64,000 nucleotides of DNA from Sphingomonas sp. HMP9 (GTDB taxonomy: Bacteria > Pseudomonadota > Alphaproteobacteria > Sphingomonadales > Sphingomonadaceae). Positions 52,823 through 62,715 of this stretch are shown here, piece by piece (positions within the stretch are counted from its first letter, which is position 1; each line of letters begins with the position of its first letter). The stretch is from assembly GCF_013374115.1 (NCBI RefSeq), contig NZ_AP022673.1, positions 1,702,501 through 1,766,500 on the forward strand, given 5' to 3'. Position numbers and translations under genes: made by a program. Below the pieces are notes generated by a model that saw only the letters and a list, made by a program, of their open reading frames with translations, did not search any database and had not been told where the DNA came from.

Positions 52823-55791
52823 GCCACCGCCCCGCGTTGCCCGTCGTCCGCCCCGGCCTTCGGTGGCAACGGCGCCAGATATCCGACCAGCAGCATCAGC
52901 ATCCCGACCGCGGTAAACGCGATGATCCGCGCACCGCCGCCGGTCGCGTACAGGTCGACGACCAGCAGCTTGACGACGGTCGCCCCCAACAGGCTCGCTC
53001 CGGCCAGCCAGAGGCTGCGGGTCGCACGCCGGTGCGCGACGACCATCAGTGTCAGCGCGATCACCGTCCACAGGATCGCGATCCCCGTCTCGACCAGCGC
53101 ATCGCCCAGCAGCGTATCCGCCGCCCACGCGACCCCCGCCAAATGATGCGCCGTCCGCAACCACGCGCCGTTCGCCGCGACGAAACCAAGCGCGGCGATC
53201 GCCAGCCAGATGCGCCTGCTCGCCAACAGCACAGCGCCCGCCGGTACCGTATCCGCGCCCAGCACCGCCCGCCGCCACAGCAGCAGCACGCCCGCCGCCA
53301 GCGCGACCATCACGTCGACCGGATTGAGCAGCGGCACGAACGGCAACGGCGCAGTATCGCCCGACGAAAACAGCGCGATCGCGACTGCGCCACCGAAGAT
53401 GCCCAGCGCGATCGGCACCGCCGCCGTCCAGGCATAGGCCACCGCGTGGCGATCGAGCGGCCAACGCGCCATTGCCCGATCGCCGCGCAACGCCGGTCCC
53501 GCCCACAGCGTGAGGCCCGCAAGCACTGCCGCTGCACCCGCCAGGAACGTCACCTCGTCCCACGCCGTCGACCACAGCGCGGCGCGGTCGATCCCGAACC
53601 ACAACATGTCGGCAAGCAGGACCACGGCAAGCCAGACGCCTGCGACATGGCTTGCGGACGCCACCAATCGCGTGCCCGGCGTCGCGACGTTGCGCCCCTC
53701 GTCGTAGCGCCCCTCGTCGTAGCGGTCGTCGCGGTCGCTACGGAACAGCATCCAGCCATGCACGGCGAGCGCGACGATCCACAGGAAACAGCCCGGCGAC
53801 GACAGCACGGTGCCGCCCCGATCGGCCTGCACGAGGAAGCCGATCCACAACGCGCCCACGCTCACGCGCGCCGGCCACGCGGCGACCGGCCAGTCGCGGC
53901 GCCGCGCCACCGTCTGGAACGCCGCCGCGCTGACCAGATACGCGAGCATCGCCAACAGGATCTGCACGGTCGCGGAGAACACCGGCACGGGTGCCAATGA
54001 TCGCTCGACCGCGGGATGAAGGCGCGTCGCCTCCATCGACCAGCCGATCCACCACGCCGCGAACCCGGTCAGGAACGCCGGCGTCGCGATCAACGCCTCG
54101 CCCCGCGCATAGGCCTGTGCAAGTCGCGTCTCGCCCGGCGCGATCAAGCCCTGCGCGAACCACGCCGTGGCGAACCAGCCGAGCGCCACCAGGATCGCAC
54201 CAACGAACGCCGGGTTGGCGAACGGCAGTGCGGCGATGTTGTCGTCAAGCGCGACGAGATACAACAAGGTCGCGACGACCTGCAGCACCAGCCCGAACAG
54301 GCGCGGCATCCACCGCGCCTGCCGCATCCCGACCCAAAACGCGCCCGCGCCTTCCAGCGCCCATGCCGCCGAGGTCCAGCGCGCGCCGAGTGCAAGCGGG
54401 ATCGCCATCGTGACGAAGCCGATGCCGATCGCCAGCAGCGCCTCGTTCATCATGCGCAGCCCGTCCTGCTGCCCCCTTTGCTGCCGGCTGCGGGCCACCA
54501 GAGAGACACCGAGATACAAGGCCGCAAAGCCCAATGCCGCGAACGCAGCACCGAACGGCCGGTCGCCGATCAGCGCCACTTCCAGCCCGAACCCAGCGAG
54601 CGCCGGCCCGAACAACAGCGTCGTATCGACCGCATTGCCGAACTTGCCCGGCGTCGCCCGCGTGTACAGCACCGCGGTGACGACGTAGATCAGCACCGAG
54701 ACGATCAGGAATATCTGCGCGATCAGGAAATGCTCGGGCCGATACGCGGTCGCGCCCCACAGGCTTGCGATCCCGAACGTCGCGAAGAACCCGACCAGGT
54801 TCAGCACGCGCCAGGTCCATGCCCGGGCGATGAACAGGATCGCGAGGTTGAGGATCGTGCCATAGCCGAACAGGCCGAGTGCGTTGCCGCCGTCCCCGCC
54901 CAGCAACAGCGGTACCGCGAACCCGCCCGCGAACGCCGTCACCGCCAGCGCCTGCGATCGCTGCAACAGCGCCAGCGCACAGCCGAGCGCGCAGACCGCG
55001 ATCATTAGCACGAACGCCGCGGACAGCGGTACGAGCGCGTAGAAGCGCGCCGCGCCGAATAGCGTCAGATAGATGATCGCGACACCGCCACCTTGCAGTG
55101 CCAGCGCGAAATCCGGACGTTTGGTCCGCGTGCGGAAGCCGGTTCCGAGCAGCGCGATACCGAACAGGCAGACCACCGTGAGACGGAACTCGATCGGGAA
55201 CAGCCCCGCCGCCGCCGCATAGCTGGCAAGGAACGACAGCCCGACGAACAGGATGACGAGCCCGAGCCGGACGATCGTGTTGCCGCCGAACAGCCAGCCG
55301 CGCGCGGCCGCAATGCCGCTTGCCAGCCAGCCCGGCTCGCGCGGTTCGGCGGGGGCGGTCACAGACGCAGATCCACGGTCGCCCGACGGCGGCGAGCGCC
55401 AGCGGCGGTCCGCTGCCGTCGCGCCGCCCGTCGCGGTATCGAGATCGGTCGTTGCTTCACGGTCCGGTACGGCCCGGGGTGCGACCACCGCGACCGGCGG
55501 TTCGGCCGCCAACGGCGCGATCGATACCGGCGTCGTGCGGACCTCGGGCGCATCGGCAACACGGTCCGTGCGATAGCGTGGTGCGTCCGTCAGTTCGTCG
55601 ACGCGGGCCCGCAACAGGGCGAGTTCCGCACTCAATACCGCCGTCTCGCGCCCGATTTCGCTGCGCATCGCCCGCTTCAAAACCCAGCCGATGCCCACGC
55701 CAATGATGCCGCCATAAAATATAGCGGCTTCCGAAAAGCTTCCCAGCACATAGCCTAGCAAAGCGCCGACCACCGCCATCCAGATTAGCAT
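52819..55791 (-). CDS. DUF2339 family polytopic membrane protein
   Basis: This 990-residue protein has one N-terminal helix pair (GALLGYVLGS, YGGIIGVGIGWVL), a cytoplasmic coiled/disordered stretch at ~45-155 (ELALLRARVDEL then Pro/Ala-rich), and then more than 20 hydrophobic segments starting WLFGGNTIVRLGLVILFVGL. The NTIVRLG.ILFVGLSF motif is characteristic of DUF2339. It is co-transcribed with the DUF3999 gene. The function is unknown. A YDEGR doublet occurs in one loop. It is divergent from the polysaccharide operon. Confidence 0.82.
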   Translation of the reverse strand: MLIWMAVVGALLGYVLGSFSEAAIFYGGIIGVGIGWVLKRAMRSEIGRETAVLSAELALLRARVDELTDAPRYRTDRVADAPEVRTTPVSIAPLAAEPPVAVVAPRAVPDREATTDLDTATGGATAADRRWRSPPSGDRGSASVTAPAEPREPGWLASGIAAARGWLFGGNTIVRLGLVILFVGLSFLASYAAAAGLFPIEFRLTVVCLFGIALLGTGFRTRTKRPDFALALQGGGVAIIYLTLFGAARFYALVPLSAAFVLMIAVCALGCALALLQRSQALAVTAFAGGFAVPLLLGGDGGNALGLFGYGTILNLAILFIARAWTWRVLNLVGFFATFGIASLWGATAYRPEHFLIAQIFLIVSVLIYVVTAVLYTRATPGKFGNAVDTTLLFGPALAGFGLEVALIGDRPFGAAFAALGFAALYLGVSLVARSRQQRGQQDGLRMMNEALLAIGIGFVTMAIPLALGARWTSAAWALEGAGAFWVGMRQARWMPRLFGLVLQVVATLLYLVALDDNIAALPFANPAFVGAILVALGWFATAWFAQGLIAPGETRLAQAYARGEALIATPAFLTGFAAWWIGWSMEATRLHPAVERSLAPVPVFSATVQILLAMLAYLVSAAAFQTVARRRDWPVAAWPARVSVGALWIGFLVQADRGGTVLSSPGCFLWIVALAVHGWMLFRSDRDDRYDEGRYDEGRNVATPGTRLVASASHVAGVWLAVVLLADMLWFGIDRAALWSTAWDEVTFLAGAAAVLAGLTLWAGPALRGDRAMARWPLDRHAVAYAWTAAVPIALGIFGGAVAIALFSSGDTAPLPFVPLLNPVDVMVALAAGVLLLWRRAVLGADTVPAGAVLLASRRIWLAIAALGFVAANGAWLRTAHHLAGVAWAADTLLGDALVETGIAILWTVIALTLMVVAHRRATRSLWLAGASLLGATVVKLLVVDLYATGGGARIIAFTAVGMLMLLVGYLAPLPPKAGADDGQRGAVA
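53692..53721. repeat. 15-base tandem duplication in the DUF2339 gene
   Basis: GCGCCCCTCGTCGTA occurs twice head to tail and encodes a repeated YDEGR in a loop between membrane segments. The unit is in frame. Confidence 0.85.
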
Positions 55792-55995
55792 TGCTCGAAC
55801 TATCCCCGCGTAGTCATCGACGTCTTTGCACTAACATGGCGCAAGCCCTGCCGCCGGTCGAGCGTGATTACGAATACGGGCCCGGACTAATTTTAAGCGG
55901 CATGATCCCGTTCCTCGATTTCGCCCGTTAAGCGCTTGCCCTGCAACGACAGGGTGCAGGATCAGGCGGGAGATAGCGATGCAGGGGGTACCGGC

Positions 55996-57186
55996 ATGGT
56001 GGCGTTGAGCGAGCGGCGATCGGTCGTCGTCATCAGCGACTGGGTCGACGGCTGGCCCCCGGCGGATCCCTCCGCCGCGCCGCCCTCTCGGGACGGATCG
56101 GCATGGCGCACGCTCGACCCCGCGAGTTGCCCCTGGACGGGCGCCGCCGGTCACCGCGAGCCCGTCACGGGCGGATATCTTGAACGCCTTCCGCTCGCGC
56201 TGATCGCCGACGGCATCGTCGAGCAGGCCGAGATCTGGCATCACTGGCGCGGCGAAGGCGATCCGCCATTCCGCCGTGACAGCCCGGTGCTGGCGCGTCG
56301 CGCGTTCCGCCTCGATCACGACCATGCACCGTTCGCCTCCTCCGAGATGCTCGACTTCGTGCGGATTTTCGGCGCGCCGCACATCCTCGTCGTACTGGGC
56401 CTGGGCGTCGCGCCCGAATTGCTAGCGCTGTGTGCGAACAGCATCATCCTCTACAATTCGATCGATGCCCCCGCCTTGCGCGTGCCGCCGGAGGTCAGCG
56501 AACATTTCGATCTCGTCCTGACTGGCGCACAGTGGCAGTCGGACGAGGTCGAGGCTCGCCACCCCGGCATGCGCACCGCGGTCCTCCCGGTTGGCCCCGA
56601 ATTCGCGGCGATCGACCAGTTCCGGCCGCTCGGCACGCCCAAGGATATCGACCTGATCTACGTCGCCGCCGCGCAACCCTATAAGCGCCACGACATCCTG
56701 TTCGACGCGCTCGCGCAGTTGCCCCGCGACGTGTGCGCGCTCTGCGTATTCGGCTATGGCGAGGATGCCGACGCACTCCGGCAACGCGCCCACGACCAAA
56801 ACCTCTCGATCGAGTTCGTCGGGCCTCCGGGCGTGCCGATCGACGCGGTCAATCGCCTGATGAACCGCGCGAAGTTCGGCGTCGTGTGCGGCATCGACGA
56901 CGGCGCGCCGGCGATCCTCACCGAATACATGCTCGCCGGCCTGCCCGTGCTCGCCAACGCCGGTCTGCGCTGCGGCTTGCAGTTCATAATGCCGGACACG
57001 GGAATGACCGCTTCGACGAACGGGTTTGCCGATGCGATCCTTGCACTGCGCGATATCTACGCCGAATTCCGGCCTCGCGACGCCGTGCTGGCGCGCTGGA
57101 CGTGGCAGCATAGCGTTGGACGTTTGGGGGCGATTATCGAGGAAATACATGATGCAAAGCAATTACATTTGCATAGTCAGGTCTGA
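55996..57186 (+). CDS. GT-B glycosyltransferase
   Basis: This is a 396-residue cytoplasmic glycosyltransferase. The C-terminal donor domain shows YVAAAQPYKRHDILFDALAQ (~219-238), VFGYGEDADALRQRA and PAILTEYMLAGLPVLAN (the Glu-x7-Gly region of GT4-like enzymes). The N-terminal acceptor domain is less conserved (LVVLGLGVAPELLALCANSI region). ATG 55996 is preceded by CAGGGGG; an earlier in-frame ATG would add 20 poor residues. It is the first gene of a plus-strand polysaccharide operon, with three bases to the next gene. Donor and acceptor are unknown. Confidence 0.75.
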   Translation: MVALSERRSVVVISDWVDGWPPADPSAAPPSRDGSAWRTLDPASCPWTGAAGHREPVTGGYLERLPLALIADGIVEQAEIWHHWRGEGDPPFRRDSPVLARRAFRLDHDHAPFASSEMLDFVRIFGAPHILVVLGLGVAPELLALCANSIILYNSIDAPALRVPPEVSEHFDLVLTGAQWQSDEVEARHPGMRTAVLPVGPEFAAIDQFRPLGTPKDIDLIYVAAAQPYKRHDILFDALAQLPRDVCALCVFGYGEDADALRQRAHDQNLSIEFVGPPGVPIDAVNRLMNRAKFGVVCGIDDGAPAILTEYMLAGLPVLANAGLRCGLQFIMPDTGMTASTNGFADAILALRDIYAEFRPRDAVLARWTWQHSVGRLGAIIEEIHDAKQLHLHSQV

Positions 57187-57189
57187 GGC

Positions 57190-59562
57190 GTGGGCTTAGG
57201 TTCGATCAACAACGCGGATGACCGCGGATTCGCGGATTGGAAGAGCGTGCACGGTATCGGACCTACCCCCAGCCTCGCCACGATCGATGAAGTCGCCCCG
57301 CCGCCGCTGATCTGTTTCTCGCATCTCCGCTGGGATTTCGTGACCCAGCGCCCGCAGCATCTGATGACGCGGTTCGCGCAGAACCAGAGCGTATTCGTCT
57401 GGGAAGAGCACATCCCGTGCGACCATCCGTTGCCGTTCCTCGAACACCACCCCTTCCCCGCCGACAACGTCATCGCGCTGCGCCCGCGCCTGCCCCATTG
57501 GTGGAATGCCGAGCAGGTCGAAACGGGCTTGCGGCACTTGCTCAACATGCTGGTCGCCACGAGCATTCGCGCGAAGCCCTTGCTCTGGTTCTACACGCCG
57601 ATGATGCTCCCGTTCGCCGAGCATCTCGATGCCGCCGCCGTGATCTACGACTGCATGGACGAGCTGTCCGCATTCCGCTTCGCCGACCCCGCGCTGCTCG
57701 ACCGCGAAGCGCGGCTGCTGGCCCGCGCCGACCTCGTCTTCACCGGCGGCTACAGCCTCTACGAAGCCAAGCGCGGCCGCCACCGCGACGTCCATGCCTT
57801 CCCCTCGGCCGTCGACGTCGCGCATTTCGCCCAAGCCCGTACCGGCACCATTGAACCCGAAGACCAGCGTCAAATCTCCGGCCCGAAGCTCGGATTCTTC
57901 GGCGTCATCGACGAACGCATCGATCTGGCCCTGCTCGACGCGGTCGCCGCCCGGCGGCCCGACTGGTCGTTCGTGATGATCGGCCCGGTCGTGAAGATCG
58001 ACTCCGCGCATTTGCCGCGCCGCGCCAACATCCACTGGCTCGGCGGGCGCGGTTACGGCGAACTCCCCGCCTATCTGTCCGGCTGGGACGTCGCGCTGAT
58101 GCCGTTCGCGATCAACGCCGCGACGCGCTTCATCAGCCCCACCAAGACCCCCGAATATCTCGCCGGTGGCCTGCCCGTCGTCTCGACGCCGATCGTCGAC
58201 GTCATCCGCCATTACGGCGACGCAGCGGCGGTGGCGATCGCCGCCGACGCGACCGCGTTCGTCGCCGCCTGCGAAGCTGCCCTGGCCCTTCCCCGCGACG
58301 GTGCATGGCGCGACGACGCCGACCGCCTGCTCGCCACGCAATCCTGGGACCGCACGCAAACCGCCATGGCCACCGAGATCGACCGCATCTTGAGCGGTAA
58401 GAAATACGCTCCCGCCCCGAAACGCGAACGCTACGACACGCTCATCGTCGGTGCAGGGTTTGCCGGCGCGGTCCTCGCCGAACGGCTCGCGAACGACAGT
58501 GGCCAGCGCGTGCTGGTCGTCGACCGCCGCCCGCACATCGGCGGCAACGCGTATGACGAACATGACGCGGCCGGCGTGCTGATCCACCGCTACGGCCCGC
58601 ACATCTTCCACACCAATTCCGCCGACGTGTTCGACTATCTCTCGCGCTTCACCAAATGGCACCCGTACGAACACCGCGTGCTCGCCAGCGTCGACGACAA
58701 GCTCGTCCCAATGCCGATCAACCGCACCACGCTCAACGAACTCTACGGCCTGTCGCTCGAGAACGACGCGGAAGCCGCAGCCTTCCTCGCCAGCCGCGCG
58801 GAATCGGTCGAGGACATCCGCACGTCCGAGGACGTCGTCGTCGCCGCGGTCGGCCGCGATCTCTACGAGACGTTCTTCCGCGGCTACACGCGGAAACAAT
58901 GGGGCCTCGACCCGTCCGAACTCGACCGCGCCGTGACCGCACGCGTGCCGACGCGCACCTCGACCGACGACCGCTATTTCACCGACACATTCCAGGCGAT
59001 GCCGGCCAACGGCTACACCCGGATGTTCGAGGCAATGCTCGATCACCCCGGCATCACGCTCGACCTCGGCGTCGAATATCGCGACGTGATCGACCGCGTC
59101 GATGTCGACCACATCGTCTTCACCGGCCCGATCGACGAGTATTTCGATTTCCGCTTCGGCAAGCTGCCCTATCGCAGCCTCCAGTTCCGCCACGAGACGC
59201 ACGATGTCGCTGAGTTCCAGCCTGTCGCGGTCGTCAACTATCCCGACGAGACCGTGCCGCAGACGCGCATCACCGAATACAAGCATCTGACCGGGCAACT
59301 GCACGCCAAGACCAGCATCAGCTACGAATTCCCGAGCGCGGAGGGCGATCCCTATTACCCGATCCCCCGCCCCGAGAACCAGGCGCTGTTCAAACGCTAC
59401 GAGGCACTCGCCGATGCGGAGGAAGGCGTGACCTTCGTCGGCCGTCTCGCGACCTATCGCTATTACAATATGGACCAGGTCGTGGGGCAGGCGCTCGCCA
59501 CCTATCGCCGCATGGTCGCGAAGGCCGCCGTTCTCGAAACCCCCGTATTGGCCGCCGAATGA
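57190..59562 (+). CDS. Fusion of glycosyltransferase and UDP-galactopyranose mutase
   Basis: This is a 790-residue two-domain protein. Residues ~40-400 form a GT-B glycosyltransferase (FSHLRWDFVTQRPQHLM, later INAATRFISPTKTPEYLAGG). Residues ~415-785 are a UDP-galactopyranose mutase: FAD loop VGAGFAGAVLAERL, GGNAYDEHDAAG, YGPHIFHT, PINRTTL, RGYTRKQWG, GDPYYPIPRPEN and ATYRYYNMDQVV are all intact. The mutase makes UDP-galactofuranose, so the transferase half may use it directly. GTG 57190 is the start. It overlaps the next gene by ATGA. Confidence 0.85.
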   Translation: MGLGSINNADDRGFADWKSVHGIGPTPSLATIDEVAPPPLICFSHLRWDFVTQRPQHLMTRFAQNQSVFVWEEHIPCDHPLPFLEHHPFPADNVIALRPRLPHWWNAEQVETGLRHLLNMLVATSIRAKPLLWFYTPMMLPFAEHLDAAAVIYDCMDELSAFRFADPALLDREARLLARADLVFTGGYSLYEAKRGRHRDVHAFPSAVDVAHFAQARTGTIEPEDQRQISGPKLGFFGVIDERIDLALLDAVAARRPDWSFVMIGPVVKIDSAHLPRRANIHWLGGRGYGELPAYLSGWDVALMPFAINAATRFISPTKTPEYLAGGLPVVSTPIVDVIRHYGDAAAVAIAADATAFVAACEAALALPRDGAWRDDADRLLATQSWDRTQTAMATEIDRILSGKKYAPAPKRERYDTLIVGAGFAGAVLAERLANDSGQRVLVVDRRPHIGGNAYDEHDAAGVLIHRYGPHIFHTNSADVFDYLSRFTKWHPYEHRVLASVDDKLVPMPINRTTLNELYGLSLENDAEAAAFLASRAESVEDIRTSEDVVVAAVGRDLYETFFRGYTRKQWGLDPSELDRAVTARVPTRTSTDDRYFTDTFQAMPANGYTRMFEAMLDHPGITLDLGVEYRDVIDRVDVDHIVFTGPIDEYFDFRFGKLPYRSLQFRHETHDVAEFQPVAVVNYPDETVPQTRITEYKHLTGQLHAKTSISYEFPSAEGDPYYPIPRPENQALFKRYEALADAEEGVTFVGRLATYRYYNMDQVVGQALATYRRMVAKAAVLETPVLAAE

Positions 59563-61622
59563 CCCGCATCTGCCTGTTGACCGACAGCCGCGCCCCGTCC
59601 GGCGTCGGCGCACACATGATGACGCTCGCCGAGGGGCTCGACGCTGACGAGATCGTCGTCGCCGCGCGTGCCGGCACCGGCCTCCTCGAATATGCCGCGG
59701 CGAAAGGCTATGCGGTCAAGGCGCTCGACGACGATGCGGACCTCGCGCGCTGGCTCGGTCGCGCGGCGCCCGACATCGTCCACGTCCATGCCGGCATCGG
59801 CTGGGAAGGCCATGCCGCGGTCCGCGCCGCACACGCGGCCGGCGTGCCGGTGATCCGCACCGAACACCTCCCCTATCTCCTCACCGATACCGCGCAGCGC
59901 GACGAGCATCGCGAGACCTCGGCCGCGCTCGCGCGCCTGATCTGCGTGTCGGACGCGGTCGGCGACAGCCACCGCGCGGCCGGCGTCGATCCCGCTCTGG
60001 TCGCGACGATCCACAACGGCGTCGGCGCGCACAGACCCTCGCGGTCACGCGAAGTGCTGCGCGGCGAATGGGGCGTCGGCGATGCCCCCGTCCTGCTGAT
60101 GGTCGCGCGGTTCGCCGAGCAAAAGGGCCACGCGCTCCTGCTCGACGCGCTGCCCGCGATCCGCGCCGCGCACCCGGACGTGATCGTCCTGCTCGCCGGC
60201 GAAGGCCCGCTGCTCACCCGGACCGCGCGCGCGATCGCCGCAAAAGGCCTGGCCGGCATCGTCCGCATGCTCGGCACCCGCAGCGACGTCGCCGACCTGA
60301 TGACGCTTGCCGACCTGCTCGTCCTGCCGTCCGCGTTCGAAGGCCTGCCGCTGGTCGCGCTCGAAGCCATGGCCGCCGGTCTCCCCGTGGTCGCCACCGT
60401 CGCACCGGGCAATGCCGAAGCGATCGAGGACGGCGTCACCGGTCGCCTGACCGCCGCCGATCCGGCCAGTTTCGCCGACGCGGTCGTCACGCTGCTGGCC
60501 GACCGCGAGAGCCTGAAATCGATGGCGAGCGCCGCGATCGAACGCCAGCAAGATCTTTTCTCGGCCGATCGCATGATCGCCGACACGCGCGCGGTCTACG
60601 CCGCCGTTCAAGACCAACACACAAAGGGAGACGGCGTGGAGCGGACACGGATCGGGTTCATCGGCGCAGGCGGCATCGCCAATCGCCATTTCGGCGTGCT
60701 GGAGCAGTTCGACGACGTCGCGATCGTCGCGGTCGCCGACGTCGACATGGCGCGCGCGACCGAGGCCGCAGCCCGCTTCGGCGCCCGCGCGTTCGACGAT
60801 GCGGCTGCAATGCTGGCCGCCGTCGAGCTCGACGCTCTCTACATCTGCGTGCCCCCCTTCGCGCACGGCGAACCCGAACGCCTCGCGATCGAGCACAAGC
60901 TCCCGTTCTTCGTCGAGAAGCCCGTTGCGCTCGACCTCGGCACTGCGGAAGACGTCGCGGCAGCCGTCGACCGGCTCGGCCTCGTCACCGCAGTCGGCTA
61001 TCACTGGCGCTATCTCGATACGGTGGACGAGGTGAAGGCGCTGCTCTCCGCGACGCCCGCCCGCCTCCTGTCCGGCTATTGGCTCGACTCCACGCCGCCG
61101 CCGCGCTGGTGGTGGAAGAAGGACGCATCGGGTGGCCAGATGCTCGAACAGACGACGCATCTCGTCGATCTCGCGCGCTATCTCGTCGGCGACGTCGTCC
61201 GCGTCTATGGCCAGTCGGGCCATGTCGACCGCGCCGCCTTCCCAGGCCTCGACGTCGCCACCACCAGCACCGCAATGCTCACCTTCGCCAGCGGCGCGAT
61301 CGCCAATTTCGCGTCCACCTGCCTGCTCAACTGGAACCACCGCATCGGCCTGCACCTGTTCGGCGAAGGGCTCGCGATCGAACTGACCGACCGTGACGTC
61401 ATGATCGACATCGGCCGCGGCCGTCCGGTCCGCGGCACCGGCAGCGATCCAGTCGTGCTGGAGGATCGCGACTTCATCGACGCGGTCCGCGGCGGCGAGA
61501 ACCGGATCCGCTGTCCCTATCCCGCCGCGCTCGAAACGCTCCGCCTGGCGCTCGCGATCGAACGCTCCGCCGCCGAAGGCCGCGCGATCGACGTCCGCGA
61601 GCGGGAGGTGGCGCATGTCTGA
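59559..61622 (+). CDS. In-frame fusion of GT4 glycosyltransferase and Gfo/Idh/MocA oxidoreductase
   Basis: This is a 687-residue open frame. Residues 1-~350 are a GT4 transferase (SGVGAHMMTLAEGL, LMVARFAEQKGHALLLDAL, EGLPLVALEAMAAGLPVVAT). Residues ~360-687 are a complete Gfo/Idh/MocA enzyme (RIGFIGAGGIANRHFGVLEQ, FFVEKPVALDLGTAEDVAAA, GGQMLEQTTHLVDLARYL). No stop lies between. A strong internal ribosome site and GTG at the junction could also give a free oxidoreductase. The oxidoreductase may modify the nucleotide sugar used by the transferase. The end overlaps the next gene by 8 bases. Confidence 0.82.
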   Translation: MTRICLLTDSRAPSGVGAHMMTLAEGLDADEIVVAARAGTGLLEYAAAKGYAVKALDDDADLARWLGRAAPDIVHVHAGIGWEGHAAVRAAHAAGVPVIRTEHLPYLLTDTAQRDEHRETSAALARLICVSDAVGDSHRAAGVDPALVATIHNGVGAHRPSRSREVLRGEWGVGDAPVLLMVARFAEQKGHALLLDALPAIRAAHPDVIVLLAGEGPLLTRTARAIAAKGLAGIVRMLGTRSDVADLMTLADLLVLPSAFEGLPLVALEAMAAGLPVVATVAPGNAEAIEDGVTGRLTAADPASFADAVVTLLADRESLKSMASAAIERQQDLFSADRMIADTRAVYAAVQDQHTKGDGVERTRIGFIGAGGIANRHFGVLEQFDDVAIVAVADVDMARATEAAARFGARAFDDAAAMLAAVELDALYICVPPFAHGEPERLAIEHKLPFFVEKPVALDLGTAEDVAAAVDRLGLVTAVGYHWRYLDTVDEVKALLSATPARLLSGYWLDSTPPPRWWWKKDASGGQMLEQTTHLVDLARYLVGDVVRVYGQSGHVDRAAFPGLDVATTSTAMLTFASGAIANFASTCLLNWNHRIGLHLFGEGLAIELTDRDVMIDIGRGRPVRGTGSDPVVLEDRDFIDAVRGGENRIRCPYPAALETLRLALAIERSAAEGRAIDVREREVAHV
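60623..60638 (+). promoter_or_regulatory. Internal ribosome site and GTG at the GT/oxidoreductase junction
   Basis: AAAGGGAG sits five bases before GTG 60636, in frame with the Gfo/Idh/MocA half and exactly at its N-terminus (VERTRIGFIGAGG). It looks like the original start of a once separate gene, now read through from the transferase. Confidence 0.6.
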
Positions 61623-62715
61623 GTGGCGCCACGTCCGCTCGCTCGGCGTCGAACGGCCCGGCCAGGCCTATTTCTTCGGCTATGACGAAGCGCCTCCGGG
61701 GGACGGCCAGGTCCGGCTCGATCTGCTATACACCGGGTTTTCCGCAGGCACCGAACTCACCTTCGTCAAGAACAGCAACCCGTATCTCCATTCGCGCTGG
61801 GATGCAGGCCGCGGTGTGTTCGTCCCCGGCGAGCCGAGCGCGCACTATCCGGTGCCGTTCCTCGGCTACATGGAATGCGCACGAGTCAGCGACAGCCGGG
61901 TCGATGATTTCGCCAACGGCGATGTCGTCGGCACGGTGTTCGGGCACAAGACCGGCCACACCGCGGACCCGTTCAACGACCTGCTGACCAAGCTTCCGCC
62001 CGAGCTCGACCCGATCCTCGGCATCTATATCGGCCAGATGGGACCGATCGCCGCCAACGGCATCCTGCACGCCGATGTGGAACTGCTCGGACCCAATGTC
62101 GTCAACCTCGGCGACGGCATCCGCGGCCGCCCCGCGCTGGTGATCGGCGCCGGCATCGTCGGCATGCTGACCGCGCTGTTCGCCCAGGCAGCCGGCGCAA
62201 GCGAAGTCGTGATCGCCGACCCCTCGCCCTTCCGCCGCCTGCGCGCCGAATGCCTCGGCATCACCGCGATGACCGAGGACCAGGCCTGGGCCTACGCCAA
62301 GGCGCGCTGGCTCCACGGCGGCGACGATCGCGGCGCGGACGTCGTGTTCCAGACCCGCGCCGACGCCGCCAGCCTGCACGCCGCGATGCGCGCGCTGAGG
62401 CCGCAAGGCACGGTGATCGACCTCGCTTTCTACCAGGGCGGCGCGGACCGTTTGCGGCTCGGCGAGGAGTTCCACCACAACGGCCTCAACTTACGCTGCG
62501 CCCAGATCAACCGCGTACCCCGCGGGCTCGGCTTCCAATGGGACCGCCGTCGCCTCGCCAACGAGACGGTGAAGCTCCTCCTCGCCCGCGGCTCCGAAAT
62601 CCGCGCGCAGCTCATCACGCATGTCGTGCCCTATGACGACGCGCCCGCCTTCATTGCGCGGCTGGTCGGCGAGCGGCCCGAATTCCTCCAGATCGTCTTC
62701 AAGGTCGGCGATTGA
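61615..62715 (+). CDS. Medium-chain dehydrogenase/reductase, apparently zinc-less
   Basis: This 366-residue MDR-fold enzyme has a Rossmann domain (LVIGAGIVGMLTALFAQAAGAS, ~176-198, then EVVIADPSPFRRLRA). In the catalytic domain the usual zinc Cys (GICGTD) is replaced by TGFSAGTELTFV, and the structural four-Cys lobe is absent. Such proteins often accompany a Gfo/Idh/MocA partner in polysaccharide clusters. It overlaps its neighbours on both sides (8 and 4 bases). It probably takes part in making an unusual sugar donor; the exact reaction is unknown. Confidence 0.78.
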   Translation: MSEWRHVRSLGVERPGQAYFFGYDEAPPGDGQVRLDLLYTGFSAGTELTFVKNSNPYLHSRWDAGRGVFVPGEPSAHYPVPFLGYMECARVSDSRVDDFANGDVVGTVFGHKTGHTADPFNDLLTKLPPELDPILGIYIGQMGPIAANGILHADVELLGPNVVNLGDGIRGRPALVIGAGIVGMLTALFAQAAGASEVVIADPSPFRRLRAECLGITAMTEDQAWAYAKARWLHGGDDRGADVVFQTRADAASLHAAMRALRPQGTVIDLAFYQGGADRLRLGEEFHHNGLNLRCAQINRVPRGLGFQWDRRRLANETVKLLLARGSEIRAQLITHVVPYDDAPAFIARLVGERPEFLQIVFKVGD

